DNA of 64,000 bases, from assembly GCA_005406025.1 (NCBI GenBank), contig BGZK01000080.1:558001-622000 (forward strand), written 5' to 3'. A program made the position numbers and the translations under genes. The stretch comes from Eumeta japonica (Eukaryota > Arthropoda > Insecta > Lepidoptera > Psychidae). The notes beneath the pieces were generated by a model, which had not been told where the DNA came from, did not search any database, and saw only the letters and a list, made by a program, of their open reading frames with translations. Shown here one piece after another: positions 1 to 11,065 of this stretch (positions are counted from its first letter, which is position 1; the number at the start of each line of letters is the position of its first letter).

Positions 1-1924
1 GCAAATACGTGAACGAGGGAATACAAAAATTAGTATGTATTTTGTTGTTCTTTGTGTGCCTAAACTGTTCATCAGATTGCAATAAAACTGACGATATGTT
101 GTGCTCGCAAAAGAGAAGATTTCTAAAAAGAAAACTAACAATTGTCCCCGATTTCGCCTGCGCGTTCGTACTATTGAACCAAATTAGCGAACCGATTCTA
201 AAAATTTCTTAACGAATAAGAAGCTCCTTTAATAAAATAGGTTATTAACATTTCGTTCTAACATGGTCTTCATATTTATGATGTTACAGTTTCTTAAAAA
301 TTCTTTCACTTATAGAAAGCTAGGTATACTATCTCCGAGTAATATAGCCTAAATATCATCTCGACGCTAGCCTCGTCGAAATTGGAACTGTAATGGAAAC
401 GAAATTGCAAACGGGACGAGGAGCAGAGCCGAAGTCGAAATCGGGAGAGACCGAAATCGAGAACGGATTTGCTCGGAATCAAATGTGGGACTGAAATGAG
501 AATCAAGACCATGATTGAAATTGAAATAAGGAGTAGTGCCGAGATCGGAATTCAAAGTGGGACAAGAATCGTAACGAGAGTGAGGCAAATCGGCATCGAG
601 AGCGGGACAGGAATTAGAACCTAGAACGGTATAGCGATTGAAATCATGATCAATATCATAATCGGCCGATTTATAAGGCGCAGGGATTCATTACATGTCC
701 AAGAGGGTAGAGCCGCGTGCGGAAGCTAGTTATATATACAGATGTTACCTTAAATAGCGAACGCTCGCCGTATCCATTCTATATGAATCAATTGTCGCGC
801 CGGCTCTCTTAATTCGCTTCGCTAGTTTATACATTTTCACAAGGTGACCTTGATCGCCCCGAAACATTTAATAGGAAAAATTGGAACTTAATTATTATGA
901 TGAAGTTTGAATTTCCCTGTCGATGCAAGCGAGTGTTAACAAATTTAACTGAACGACTGTTTTTTATCAATATATCGTAAAATACAGGATAGTTAAGCTT
1001 TGTCCGATTAACTTGGATATATAATTCATATGACTATTAAACTATTAAGATGGATCTATATGTTCTTCACGTTATGGTCTCTCTAAATATCTTGAGAGGT
1101 TCAAAAACTTGCTGGTCTGTATGTTAATGCAAGCTCATTTCGTAAAATAAAAGCATAAGTGCAATTTAACATGATAAATGAATTGGAATTTATAATATTA
1201 ATTCACTATTGATTCCATTCATTTCTTTTAGTAATAATGGCAAATAAACGTTTAAGATTCTTATGGTGTAAGGAAATGGGAAAATTTCAAAACTTTCCTA
1301 CACAAATAAAATAGGTACTCTACTTCTACTCAAATAAAAAAAAAAAAACAAAATATCTATCAAATCCCTCCACTGTGCTTTTACTACGATAGCAATCTTT
1401 TCAAGAAACATCAGACCGAAGATGAAGTCTAGAAGACCAACACATTACGTCATCATCCTCCTACGACGATGAGAAGGATCCGAGCGACGACGACATCTCG
1501 TCATAGTAGACGTGTTCCGAGCAGATATCGCAGCGACGAAAAGAGAGAGCTAAAATATAAAACAAACATCCGTTTAACATTATACATACATTTCCCGGCG
1601 CGACAGCTGCGCGAACGAGGGGATATTACTGCAGGGGATCTGCAGGAATCTCGAAATTGAATGCTCCTTACTTATTTGTTTTTCTCTGTTTCGCATCATT
1701 ATTATTGCATATCTCGTTCATCCCCTTTTCCGCGGAGTATTTCTTTGGCAACTCTCGCGGAGGAAAATGTAATTTTATGCGTTTGGATAATATTATTACC
1801 CTTTTTGTTTAGATGCATAGAATAGGAAGGAAAACCGATCGAGCGCAAGCCTACTCTTGCGCACCGAGTGCTTCATCTCACTACACAGTACGTTTGTTAT
1901 GCACTTGTCAAAAAGATGTGTTTT
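1..1924. other. AT-rich stretch, no gene
   Basis: No reading frame longer than about 70 codons and no recognisable protein motif. The only structure seen is the purine-rich degenerate repeat at 375-640 (separate entry) and a 13-bp palindrome, CAAGGTGACCTTG, at 840-852. The palindrome holds two overlapping nuclear-receptor-like half sites, but by itself it is weak evidence for a binding site. Confidence 0.55.
375..640 (+). repeat. Degenerate purine-rich hexamer-type repeat
   Basis: The top strand is a run of variants of GAAATC, GGGAC and GAGAAC in changing order (for example GAAATCGGGAGAGACCGAAA at 437-456), with almost no long pyrimidine runs. It looks like an old, diverged short-period tandem repeat. 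A similar texture recurs at 62680-62800. Small open frames on the minus strand here (306-588) are by-products of the repeat and are not called as genes. Confidence 0.5.
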
Positions 1925-2480
1925 CTTTTTTTCATTACTTGACTTTATTTTTTAGGTTACAAAATAACACTTGAAATACGTCATCATTTTTTTCCAATTT
2001 ACACTTTACCGCTCGTTCGGATAGCAGTTTTTCCTCGAGAAGAACGAGCAAGAAACTTATGGGTAGCTCTTTTCTAATTTGTTCATGCATAGGCGAAACA
2101 AATACAAAACCTTTAAGGACGAAACAGCCCGGTAAGAAGTCGAGCCGCTTACGCCCACGGATTTTTGTCTTTTAAATATTTAGAAATTGTATAATATCCT
2201 ATTTTACTAAGTGATTGCTTAATAACACTCTTAAATTTATATAGGGGTAAATCTTGTATATCTACAGGGACCTTATTGAATACGCGCACACAGTGTTCTA
2301 AATGAATTTGTGATTTTGCACAGTCGACTAAAATGGGAAATCAGTTTATTTTTATTTCTGATATTGAGTTTATGTTGACTACTATTTCTTTTAAACATTT
2401 TAAATTTTTTTTATACATAATAAATTTTCATAAATGAATTAAATATATACTAAAAAGTGAAATGAAGATATACCAAATCT
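1925..2480 (-). pseudogene. 5'-truncated LINE: reverse transcriptase C-terminus and 3' UTR
   Basis: On the minus strand, from about 2480 down to a TAA stop at 2149-2151, the translation matches the C-terminus of Jockey/CR1-type insect LINE polyproteins. Pieces read HKLNIRNKNKLISHFSRLC, then, after one frameshift near 2270, FNKVPVDIQDLPLYKFKSVI and YLKDKNPWA before the stop. Below the stop lies a 3' UTR that includes a stretch reading GACGTATTTCAAGTGT and an A-rich tail near 1930-1945. The same UTR is seen in the fragments at 18245 and 45865, so the three belong to one family. Everything upstream of the last 100 or so codons is missing, as expected for 5'-truncated LINE insertions. The exact superfamily (Jockey or CR1) is uncertain; the LINE identity is well supported. 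Confidence 0.8.
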
Positions 2481-3007
2481 GTGGCTATGTACAAAGCTAA
2501 AAAAAATTGAGAAAAAACGTTTTTTTTTTTTACGAATTTATAATCGTAATATATACAAATATATATAATAAAATCATACAAGAAACGTTTTTAGAGTTTT
2601 TAAACATTTTTTACAGTAATTTTGTACTTTTTTTTACGTTTGTTTTATTACTTATTATGGTATTCGCTATAAACATATATTTTGCGAAAATTTCAAATGG
2701 TTGTCTGTTACGGTTTAAAGACAACAGTCCTTTACAAGTAGAACATATGTACAGAAAAAATTAATAAAAAGATCCTGTTGATATTCTTGTAGTACGGAAC
2801 CCCAAAATTCATTGAATAAACTACAATATTCATATTAAAATACTATTAGACTTTTTTCCTGAGGAATAATTGTTATAGGATAATGGATTGTTTTTGTATA
2901 CATATTTGTGCATTGATTATTTCGTTTACAAGTTTTAAATGAACAAAATACTTTCCTTTGACTCGTTGCTAGATTTTTTAAAAATCATATTTGTAATTTT
3001 ATGTGGC
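2481..3007. other. AT-rich stretch with a repeat scrap
   Basis: Very T-rich, no gene. At 2791-2805 it carries TACGGAACCCCAAAA, an end-like scrap of the dispersed GGTTCCGTAC family also present at 17301, 24767, 59790 and 63826. Confidence 0.5.
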
Positions 3008-3438
3008 TTAGGGAACATACCCAAATTACGTGACCCATATTTTATAATTTTTAACGCCCCCGTGACCGAACGTAGTATATGTTAAGACACCCCCTCCCTA
3101 GTTTTCACGTAGTAATTCATAAAAAAACTTATTTTAAAACATACTGTAATAGGTACTTACGTTTTACTACAAATAGAATACTACTTAAGCGCCGCATTTC
3201 TAAATGAATACAAAAGCTATCAGTTTTGAATCAGCTGGCGTACCGGCACATTTGCGTTAGTGTTGCAATCTGTGAGTTTAAAAAAGTGCTGAACGCTGCG
3301 CGCCATAATTTGAATATATTTCCGAAAAAGCGCGAGAATTCTCAGACTACGTGATGAAGCATTGAGCCCCCCGTGACCGAGCGTGGTATTTTAAAGAGCC
3401 CCCGTGAACCGGTCTCGTAATATGGGTATGTTCCCTTA
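3008..3438. mobile_element. PIF/Harbinger-like MITE
   Basis: Terminal inverted repeats begin GGGAACATACCCAAATTACG at 3011 and, read from the other end, GGGAACATACCCATATTACG ending at 3435. Both outer flanks are TTA (3008-3010 and 3436-3438), which fits the 3-bp TTA/TAA target duplication and GGG start typical of PIF/Harbinger elements. Sub-terminal blocks CCCCCGTGACCGA are also mirrored at the two ends. The 425-bp interior has no reading frame with transposase features, so this is a non-autonomous copy. The superfamily call is inferred from flank and terminus only. Confidence 0.75.
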
Positions 3439-6400
3439 TTAAAAAAAAAATCACAAAGCACATGCGCAAGAAGGGTAGGCAGAAATCGAAGTAGTTCTGA
3501 AAGAAATGACGTGGTATTTACGCCTTTTCTGCCCTGCTTAACATCAGAAAAAATGGCCACCTATTTTTGTTGAGGAGTATTAAAAAATGGCGCGGCGTTA
3601 TTATAAGCTAAAAGGGCAGTACCTCAGACATATTATTAGAGCGGACACGGCAATTCTGTCCATTCTAAGGCAAGTCACGCGCTCCGCCGCCGGCTCTATT
3701 ACTGGTCATCCGAATAATGTCGTTTGAGAGTTATAACAACGAACACTATGCTTTTATCTAATAAACTTACCGTAATGCGCTGGGCTTTTGGTCACGATAT
3801 TTAATGCGTTATCGAAGTACAGATACGCGTGCTGTACGTGAATAGATACTGATAATAATAAAATAAATACAGGGGTACCTATTATCATCTGCCACGACAA
3901 CACTTTAATGATATATATATATAGAAACATCACATCTCTAACACGACACTGTAATGGCGACACTATATCACACTAAACAAACATAGATTCTCGGAGATGA
4001 GTGATAGTGAATTTAGTTTAGGAATATATGGCACCGATGGTGAATCAAATGCGAAGCTTCACATAAGCGTGTACCTACTTCTAAACAAATGAGTGACTTA
4101 TATCTATTTTACACGGATTTCGGATATTAATTTAATTTATCCGTTCACCCGCGTTCCGTATTCCCGTGTCCATGGGTTTCCCTTAAATTCAAACATATCG
4201 TGCGAGCTGATATGCAATCAGGCGTGACCGAGTGGTTAGTTGGTAACGGTAATCGGATGGTAACTAGATTTATTAATTAAACAAGAGATTTTTTATGTTA
4301 AATTAAATAATTAATTAAGCCGTAGGTGACATCGAATTAGTGATAAGAAGCGGCAGTTTGCGGTCCGCACTAGACGAGCGGTGCAAGGCGTAGCCGCTTC
4401 TTATAATACGTATTTTGGAAGCGTTTTTTATTCACTTTAATTGGATAGTCAAAACATAATTTAAAGTTCGCAGTAAGTATGTTTTATAAATTATCTCACT
4501 TTCGAATGTAGTTTTTGTTGTTTATCTCGCTTTCAGGATTACATACCAGAAAGACGTAAACAGAACGTCAGCTATCAGTTCTTTGTTAGCCGTCAGTCTG
4601 ACCTTCTGTCAAAACTTTTTAGACCCAAACAACCCATACGTTTAGCAATAGCCCGGGTGTAGGTAATTTATGCGCGGCGAAGTGACTTCAAACTAATTAC
4701 ACATAGTTTTGAAAACATTATATAAATTAAATTTAATTAAATTAAAGCGAGGAGCGGGAGCTTTTTCTCCTATCTACAAACTCGTCACTCATAGCCATTG
4801 TAAAAAGCTTACGAGGAATACATTTCTTCAAGGGGATATATACCTGGTTTATTAAAAAGAAAAGATGGCAGATATTTCAAGCTTAACATTAGATTAAAGG
4901 GCACACGTTTATAAAAGCCTACAACCATTTTCCGAGCAAGATAATACAAATACAATTGTATAATTTTGTACAATATCCTTGCCGTGAATGTTAACTGTGT
5001 ATTTAAATCTTGAACATTATATGTACAATGTTATTCGAAACGGTAATAGGGTTAGAACTCGGGAGTGGTTCGTTAGTTCCCAAGTAATTCGTATTGTGTA
5101 TGCACCGCTTCACTCGGGGCCCCTATTCTGTACTTCGACGCGTCTGACAATACAATGAGTATTTTAATCTTTAACTTGGTAAGAATTAGGGTGGCAAGCT
5201 ACAATTTTTTATGGAATAAGTGATTACAACGTGAATATACTACACTGATTACAATTTTCTCATTACCATTTTTGAAATTTTCGAGAAAAATATCAATGTT
5301 TCTGCATTGTTGCCAATATCGTAGACAAAGCATGGTATATAGTGTTTAAAAGTAAATATGTGTATTTTAAATAAATGACTGCGAAACAATACTTATATCA
5401 TTATAAAATTTCTCGAAGATGTATTTCGATTTCAATCAACGTCCATGAATTTCCCTTTTTGAGTCTACCTTTAAAATTCATAAATGGAAGTTAATATGAT
5501 CAACCTACTACTTTTTCTGTATAACTGAATGATTTTGTTAAACAATGATTAATTATCAATATACAAAAAAGTTAAGTTTAATTTTTTTACAACTAATCAG
5601 ACTTAAAGATCGATTTTTTATTTCACTTTGCAGCATGAAAAAATATTGTTTTTCAGCACACTTTAAATCGAAATATATATGAATCGTCTATCGTACGATA
5701 TAAGTTACTGGCTTATATAATTTTCGCAGTTATATCACTGCTGACGAGAATAACGCCCCGATATTAAATATTAAAGAACAACGAGACCAGGTCACTATTA
5801 CATACCGTATTCCGAACACTGTTTAAATGCTAACAGCGTGAAAATTAACAAGGGATTAAGTTGCTCGCTGAAGGTAGTGTTTGCGTTTGCGAGTATTCGT
5901 TTTTAAGTTAGCGACTTGCAGAATATCGTAGCTTTAATACTCTACATGTATCTACTATTGTAGTGGTAGCATTTGTTGAGCGACATAAATATAATAATGT
6001 CACCGCAATCAGCTTTCAGCGGTCTATAATAGGAAGAGTACTCTTCAATGGAGGCTCGCATTGATCACAGCGTGAGACAGGAGTTCGGTCTTACATCCAT
6101 CATCACCAGATTTTCGTTATATGAGTAATTTCGGAATACCATCCGACTGACCTTGTTCGAGGATATGTAAGAATTTAGAAATGAATATTTGGTGAATCGG
6201 ATAAAAAATCTTCACACTTATAAATAATATTATAATTTTTGCTGTTACTGGATCAGTGTCACTTGATCAAAAAACTGTAATTTATTTCGGGATGACTAAG
6301 GCTTTTTTCTTTGTCATAAAAATCAGTTATAAATAACATTCGAAATTGTATATATATAGTCGTATGCCATATTTGCCTAGTTATGGTATACTCATTTATC

Positions 6401-7194
6401 ATTACTACAACTACATATAATTTATCTGTAATTTTTCGTTGCTGTCCCGGGTCACTTTTAAAGAAATAGTAGTATGCCTTAACATCGATATGAAGAAAAA
6501 ATAACGTGAAATTAAAGAAAATCATCATTTAAAGAAAATAATAATAAAAAATATTGTTTAATTTAAACGTGAATTGATATTCGTAGACGGTGCTTGTATA
6601 ATGTTTAAGATACGAACGGAGAGGTATACTACAAAAAAAAATTGGACAAAACTTATTCCGTTTCTGTTTATCCGTCACGTCTTCGGTCAGCGCTCGAATT
6701 GTTAGGCTGAAAATTCATCCCGCGAAAACCTGAAACAGCCTGAAGTACTTAACTAATAGTTCCACCGGGTCGGCGGGTAGAATCAGGAGCATTCGTATTG
6801 GGCTCACGGGCAGCGCGCGCGTGCTTGGAATAAGTTATCGATTTTTTTTTTTCACGTGTGTTTTCATGTAATAGAAACGCATCGATTTTTATCAATTTAG
6901 ACACGTTGAAACGCTGGCGCGGAGGAAGAATTTATAACGAAAGATGTCCTCCAATTTATTTATTGCCTCGCTCCGAGGAATCATTCCAGTTTTGGTTTAA
7001 AAGGTAACCGTTTTAATTCTAGAGAAACAGGGTCAGAACCCGATCAAGGGCAAATCGAGCGAAGAGCTCTTAACATGAGTTAAATGAAATCACTAATTAC
7101 CTAACTCAGAGAGTACGTCACGCTATCAATCCTGGACGTTGTCATCGCTTTGGTGAATCTGATGCGACAAGTATTATATTGAAACTTGTCCTCC
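3439..7194. other. AT-rich stretch, no gene
   Basis: No credible coding region. Holds the hairpin at 4343-4404 (separate entry) and, at 4221-4245, a short tRNA D-arm-like string (GACCGAGTGGTTAG) without a matching B box. Short open frames at 3342-3963 and 6259-6528 on the minus strand have no recognisable motif. Confidence 0.55.
4343..4404. repeat. 12-bp-arm hairpin, GC-rich loop
   Basis: ATAAGAAGCGGC at 4343-4354 is answered by its exact reverse complement GCCGCTTCTTAT at 4393-4404, with a GC-rich 38-nt interior. It stands out in surroundings made mostly of A and T. The AAGAAGCGGC string recalls a widespread lepidopteran repeat, so it may be the edge of an old element. Confidence 0.55.
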
Positions 7195-7445
7195 CTCGTT
7201 GTTTTATATTTCGCGTCGCCCATCGCCCGGAGCCCGCGCTCCGGGGTCGCTCGGGTCTTGCACCGACAAACGGCGCCGGCGCCGTCGTTAATCTCCGCGC
7301 GCCGCTCGTCGCTCGTTAGACGGCGCTAACGACGGCGCCCTCGCCGCGATACCGCCTCCGGGAACTGATTTCCGATACTTTAGGTATCGGACCGAGCCAC
7401 CTGCCGCGGCACTACGTCGTTTAGTGGCGCGCGTCGTAATGGGCG
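7195..7445. promoter_or_regulatory. GC-rich island with stem-loops (candidate regulatory DNA)
   Basis: A GC- and CpG-rich block inside AT-rich DNA. It contains the perfect 16-bp palindrome ACGGCGCCGGCGCCGT (7270-7285), a perfect 13-bp inverted repeat GGCGCCGTCGTTA / TAACGACGGCGCC (7278-7290 and 7327-7339, 36-nt spacer) and TCCGATAC / GTATCGGA (7371-7378 and 7384-7391). No open frame with a protein signature overlaps it. Retained CpGs and structure suggest a regulatory island, a promoter or an unrecognised exon; sequence alone does not decide. Confidence 0.35.
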
Positions 7446-9467
7446 TGTTGTTAGATATTGACCTTTTATTTTTATTCTCCGGGTCATTTCATACCAGTAC
7501 GTAGAAGAAAATAGTCACGGATTCGTGTGGGTTGATCAGTTTTTAGAGTATTTGTTTTGAAAACGCAATGGTTGCGACGAAAGTAACACAGATCACACAG
7601 AAAATTCACAAAACGGAATTGATTTTTTCAATCTTCATTATAAACTTTTCATTGAAAACGAAATACGGATTTCGTGAATTGGTACAAACATGTTTATTTC
7701 TCAGCTCGAAAGTGTTTCCGAAACTTGTTTAATTCAACTTCTTTTTCTTTCAAATAATAATAAATCTTCAAAAATTTTCTGCGATTTGAACAATAAAAAT
7801 CAGTTAATTAATTACTATTACCATTTTTTTGATTTTCTTCTAAATACGAAAATGAAACGACATAATATAAATAAGCGTAAACACGTAATTCCATTGTAAC
7901 ACGAAAATAAATTCACAGATAATATTTAATAAATCTAGTTCAAATATCTAGATTTCACTGACTATTTTTGCACACTACAAATGGAAATGTACTACACATT
8001 CATAAAAAGTAATAAAAAATGTTTAATAGCGATGTTTCGATAAACGTATACCACAACACTATCAGCATATCAAAATTTTATTTTCTTCTGTTAGACACGT
8101 CACTTATTTTTGCTTTGAATACTTATTTATTGAATCGTTTCAAATCAAGATTTTTACATCATCATTTTTACAATGTATCTAAATTACCCCATTTTTTTTG
8201 TATACTAGCCTGATCTGGAACTAGACATTTGGAAATTATTATGTAAATTACTTCATTTAAAATAAAATTCGACACCAAATATCAAATGCCAATATTAGAT
8301 ATTATCGTATCTGTTTTTTTAAAATTCCATTTCAAAAAATAAAACACAGCGAATAATTAAATAATTACGTATAGTTGTGATAATTTTACGTTAAATAGTA
8401 TATGAATACAAATTTCGATGTTTCAAAGGTCTAAAGAAATTTTTAGGATAGGTCAGTCAACCAATTTCGACTAATTTATTCCTTTATAACATTTGTGAAA
8501 AAAAGCATTTCATAATCGCAACTTATGTTACGAACAATCGGATATTGTTCGTAGCCATCAAAAAACACAGCACCTAGAAAGTGACAACCTTAACTATTCC
8601 GAGCATCCGTACCTTGTCCATTCCAGTCAACACCTACACTCGTAGGAGTATTCATAGAGACAGACCGCAAACGGCCGAAAACAAATTATATTGCTGTTGC
8701 GTTGTATTCGTTCTCCGCCGGCGGAAACTAGCAGGGGGAAGGAGGGAGATTCGTTTATTTCGGACAGGTATTATTCCGTGACAGCCCTAATTAAGGGCCA
8801 GCACTATCTGTTGGCGCAGGTGACGCGGGCCGTTATGAATGGTTGTTGTTTCGGAGGAAAAATATGATGGGAAAAATCGAGAATGTGGCGAGGTGTTAAC
8901 AAAAGCGGTAAGGAATGTACTTCCCCTTGGAACATTCTGCGAAACAACATTCTTAATGCATTACGGAAATAGAAACAGCACTGGGCAAAGCAGCGGTCGA
9001 GGTGATTTACAGACAGGCCTCACTTCTTTTCTAAGATACACAAAACGCTTGTGACTTCTTGGAAGCCTAAATTTCATTCCTCATTCGGGTAAATGATGTT
9101 ATTCTTTTTGCTAATTTTTTAAAAGAGTACTTATATTTTTGACGAACTTTTTTGGCTTCTTTTCAACACTATGACCTTATTCTTGCTGACATTAGAACGA
9201 AGTTCTTTAGGCGATAGGTGATAGTTAGCAGAAATCGTATTGTAAGTAAAAAGCGTTATGTCCTTTTATTCTCAGCGACTCTCTTTCTCTCTCTAATGTA
9301 CGCTAGTTAATTAAGCAAGTCTAGCGGCATCCGAACGGCACTAATTTTGTTTTCAATATTTTGGTAAAAATATCTATTATCGTGTTACATGCATTTGTAA
9401 AGAATATTAATGTCATTGAGGTAATTTCTTTATGATTATTTCTCGATTCTTACAGAACTAAGTAAAT
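7446..9467. other. AT-rich stretch, no gene
   Basis: Small frames at 7690-7899, 8019-8213 and 8839-9054 show no recognisable motif. Around 8780-8840 a less AT-rich patch carries a TAATTA core and a CAGGTG E-box close together. The short palindrome at 8529-8553 has its own entry. Confidence 0.5.
8529..8553. repeat. 10-bp palindrome with Sox-like cores
   Basis: TACGAACAAT (8529-8538) and its exact reverse complement ATTGTTCGTA (8544-8553) are separated by 5 nt. Each arm carries an ACAAT core, the type of motif bound by Sox HMG proteins, so a dimer site is one reading. A chance hairpin is equally possible. Confidence 0.35.
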
Positions 9468-9607
9468 GGAGATGGAGTTTTCAATTTTAAGTTTTTAATA
9501 AATTCGTTTTGTACATATACAAGTGACATCTATTATCAATTTCAAAAATTACATAATTGTGCAACTTGACGAACTTAACAAAGTTTTTAATTAAAAAAAC
9601 GATGGCG
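9468..9607 (+). repeat. Direct repeat, copy 1
   Basis: About 140 bp starting GGAGATGGAGTTTTCAATTT, repeated with few changes 296 bp downstream at 9764-9905. Shared anchors are GTACATATACAAGTGACATC and ACATAATTGTGCA. This is a local segmental duplication; no coding frame is conserved between the copies. Confidence 0.85.
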
Positions 9608-9677
9608 CGATTTCCTGCTTTATGAGGTGTTCTTTTTCTTTCATATAACTTGTATATCATTATTATACAACATGGTC

Positions 9678-9731
9678 ATTTATTTAATATTTGATATAAT
9701 ACCTATGTATTATGTCCAATATTAAATAAAT
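9678..9731. repeat. Near-perfect 25-bp-arm hairpin
   Basis: The arm 9678-9702 and the reverse complement of 9707-9731 agree at 23 of 25 positions around a 4-nt loop (CTAT). It lies in the spacer between the two direct repeats. The stem is AU-rich, so folding energy is modest. It could be a small MITE, a replication-slippage palindrome or, less likely, a small-RNA precursor. Confidence 0.6.
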
Positions 9732-9763
9732 AAATATTTATTTTTCAATTTTTATACGATTCT

Positions 9764-9905
9764 GGAGATGGAGTTTTCAATTTTAAGTCTTTAATAAACT
9801 CAATTTGTACATATACAAGTGACATCAATCAATTTCAAAAATTACATAATTGTGCAGCTTGACGAACTTCAAAAAGGTTTTAATAAAAAAGGAAAACAAA
9901 GGCGC
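9764..9905 (+). repeat. Direct repeat, copy 2
   Basis: Second copy of the unit at 9468-9607, differing by scattered substitutions and small indels. After the unit, both copies run into a stretch containing TATAACTTGT, so the duplicated segment probably extends to about 9660 and 9925 with more divergence. Confidence 0.85.
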
Positions 9906-9931
9906 TGTTTTTATATAACTTGTCCTTTTTA

Positions 9932-10926
9932 ATATATTATAACTTGTTATTCACTATGTTATATTGTATGTTATATATTATAATATATTCAATTTTAGGT
10001 AAACGAATATATTTTTAAGACATTTTGTATTTCTCGTGTAAAGACAGACTGAATAGTCTGTCTAACGTGGTGATGAACATGCACGCTTTAAAGTGGTGTA
10101 CGCTACGTATAGCAGTTTGTAGAATATTGCAGACCGGGGATGCTTATATTTATTGTATTTTCATTTTTCCTGTCCCCAGTAAGCTCCCAAAATGTATTGG
10201 GCCAGCGTGCCGATTAGAGCTTAATTGCCTCCTGGCAGAAGACGCCTGTTTCTTGCGATGACACGTCATATGACTTATGCGTTCTATATATCTAGTCTAC
10301 ATTCTGTTGCGAAACCATCGTTACACCATAACGAAACCGGATTTTCCATAAAGTTTTAAAAATATATTGTCTGTCTCCCTGTCTCCCTAGTTTATTAGGT
10401 ACTAGGTTGTTAGAGTCATTAACCTACAGCTCACTGTACCAGCGTGGAAGGTTTAAGTTCCAAAGTCTTTCATAAAACGATTGTGGGAGAATATGCTTCG
10501 AAAGTGGGGGTGATTACGACCTGATGCAACTCAACAGTGAGGCGTTAATCTGACTGTATTGTTGCGTGTGTTAAGCGATTCTTACAGCATTTGAGAACCG
10601 TCTTTGTTATTTTCCAATTAAAAAAAGATATTTTTTCTTATTGGTTGTTTGTAAGCCTTTTATTTTTAGATTGCCATTAGAAAAGTTAGATATGTAATAA
10701 AATACTGAAATTGAAAATGTAGTTTTCGATATTATAAAAATAAAAACTTGCTTACGAAACCATAAGAAGTATATATAGGACATAAATTATATTACTGATA
10801 CTTTACATGTCCAACCGATAATATAACATTTTTTTCAATAATTAGTTTTCTTTGAAACGAAAACCATTCGACTACAATAGCAATAAACAAAATAATTGTT
10901 ATTCATGCGTTAAATAAAATAAAAAC
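9932..10926. other. AT-rich stretch, no gene
   Basis: A frame at 10025-10261 is open for 78 codons but shows no motif. AATATATTATAA (9931-9942) has an exact inverted partner at 9978-9989, expected now and then in such AT-rich DNA. Confidence 0.5.
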
Positions 10927-11065
10927 GTACGCCTATTCCCCAAAAGAGTAGGCAGACACTACATATTTCTACATGGTATGCTCTTTGCATGTCTCTCTTA
11001 AATGGTTGATACGCATTATTGCTGACATTTACATATTTTATCCTTCTTTAAGATACCACCAATTT
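10927..11065 (+). repeat. Dispersed lepidopteran repeat (ACGCCTATT..GTAGGCAG), copy 1
   Basis: Begins ACGCCTATTCCCCAAAAGAG and continues GTAGGCAGACACTAC and CATGGTATGCTCTTTGCAT. The same start occurs at 20247, and I recognise the string as a common lepidopteran dispersed repeat. The 3' boundary is unclear; homology with the second copy fades after about 60 bp. Confidence 0.65.

Noticed and set aside
4221..4245. tRNA-Ser-like D-arm string (GACCGAGTGGTTAG)
   Set aside because: No B box or closing acceptor stem within the next 80 nt, so neither a tRNA nor a SINE can be supported.
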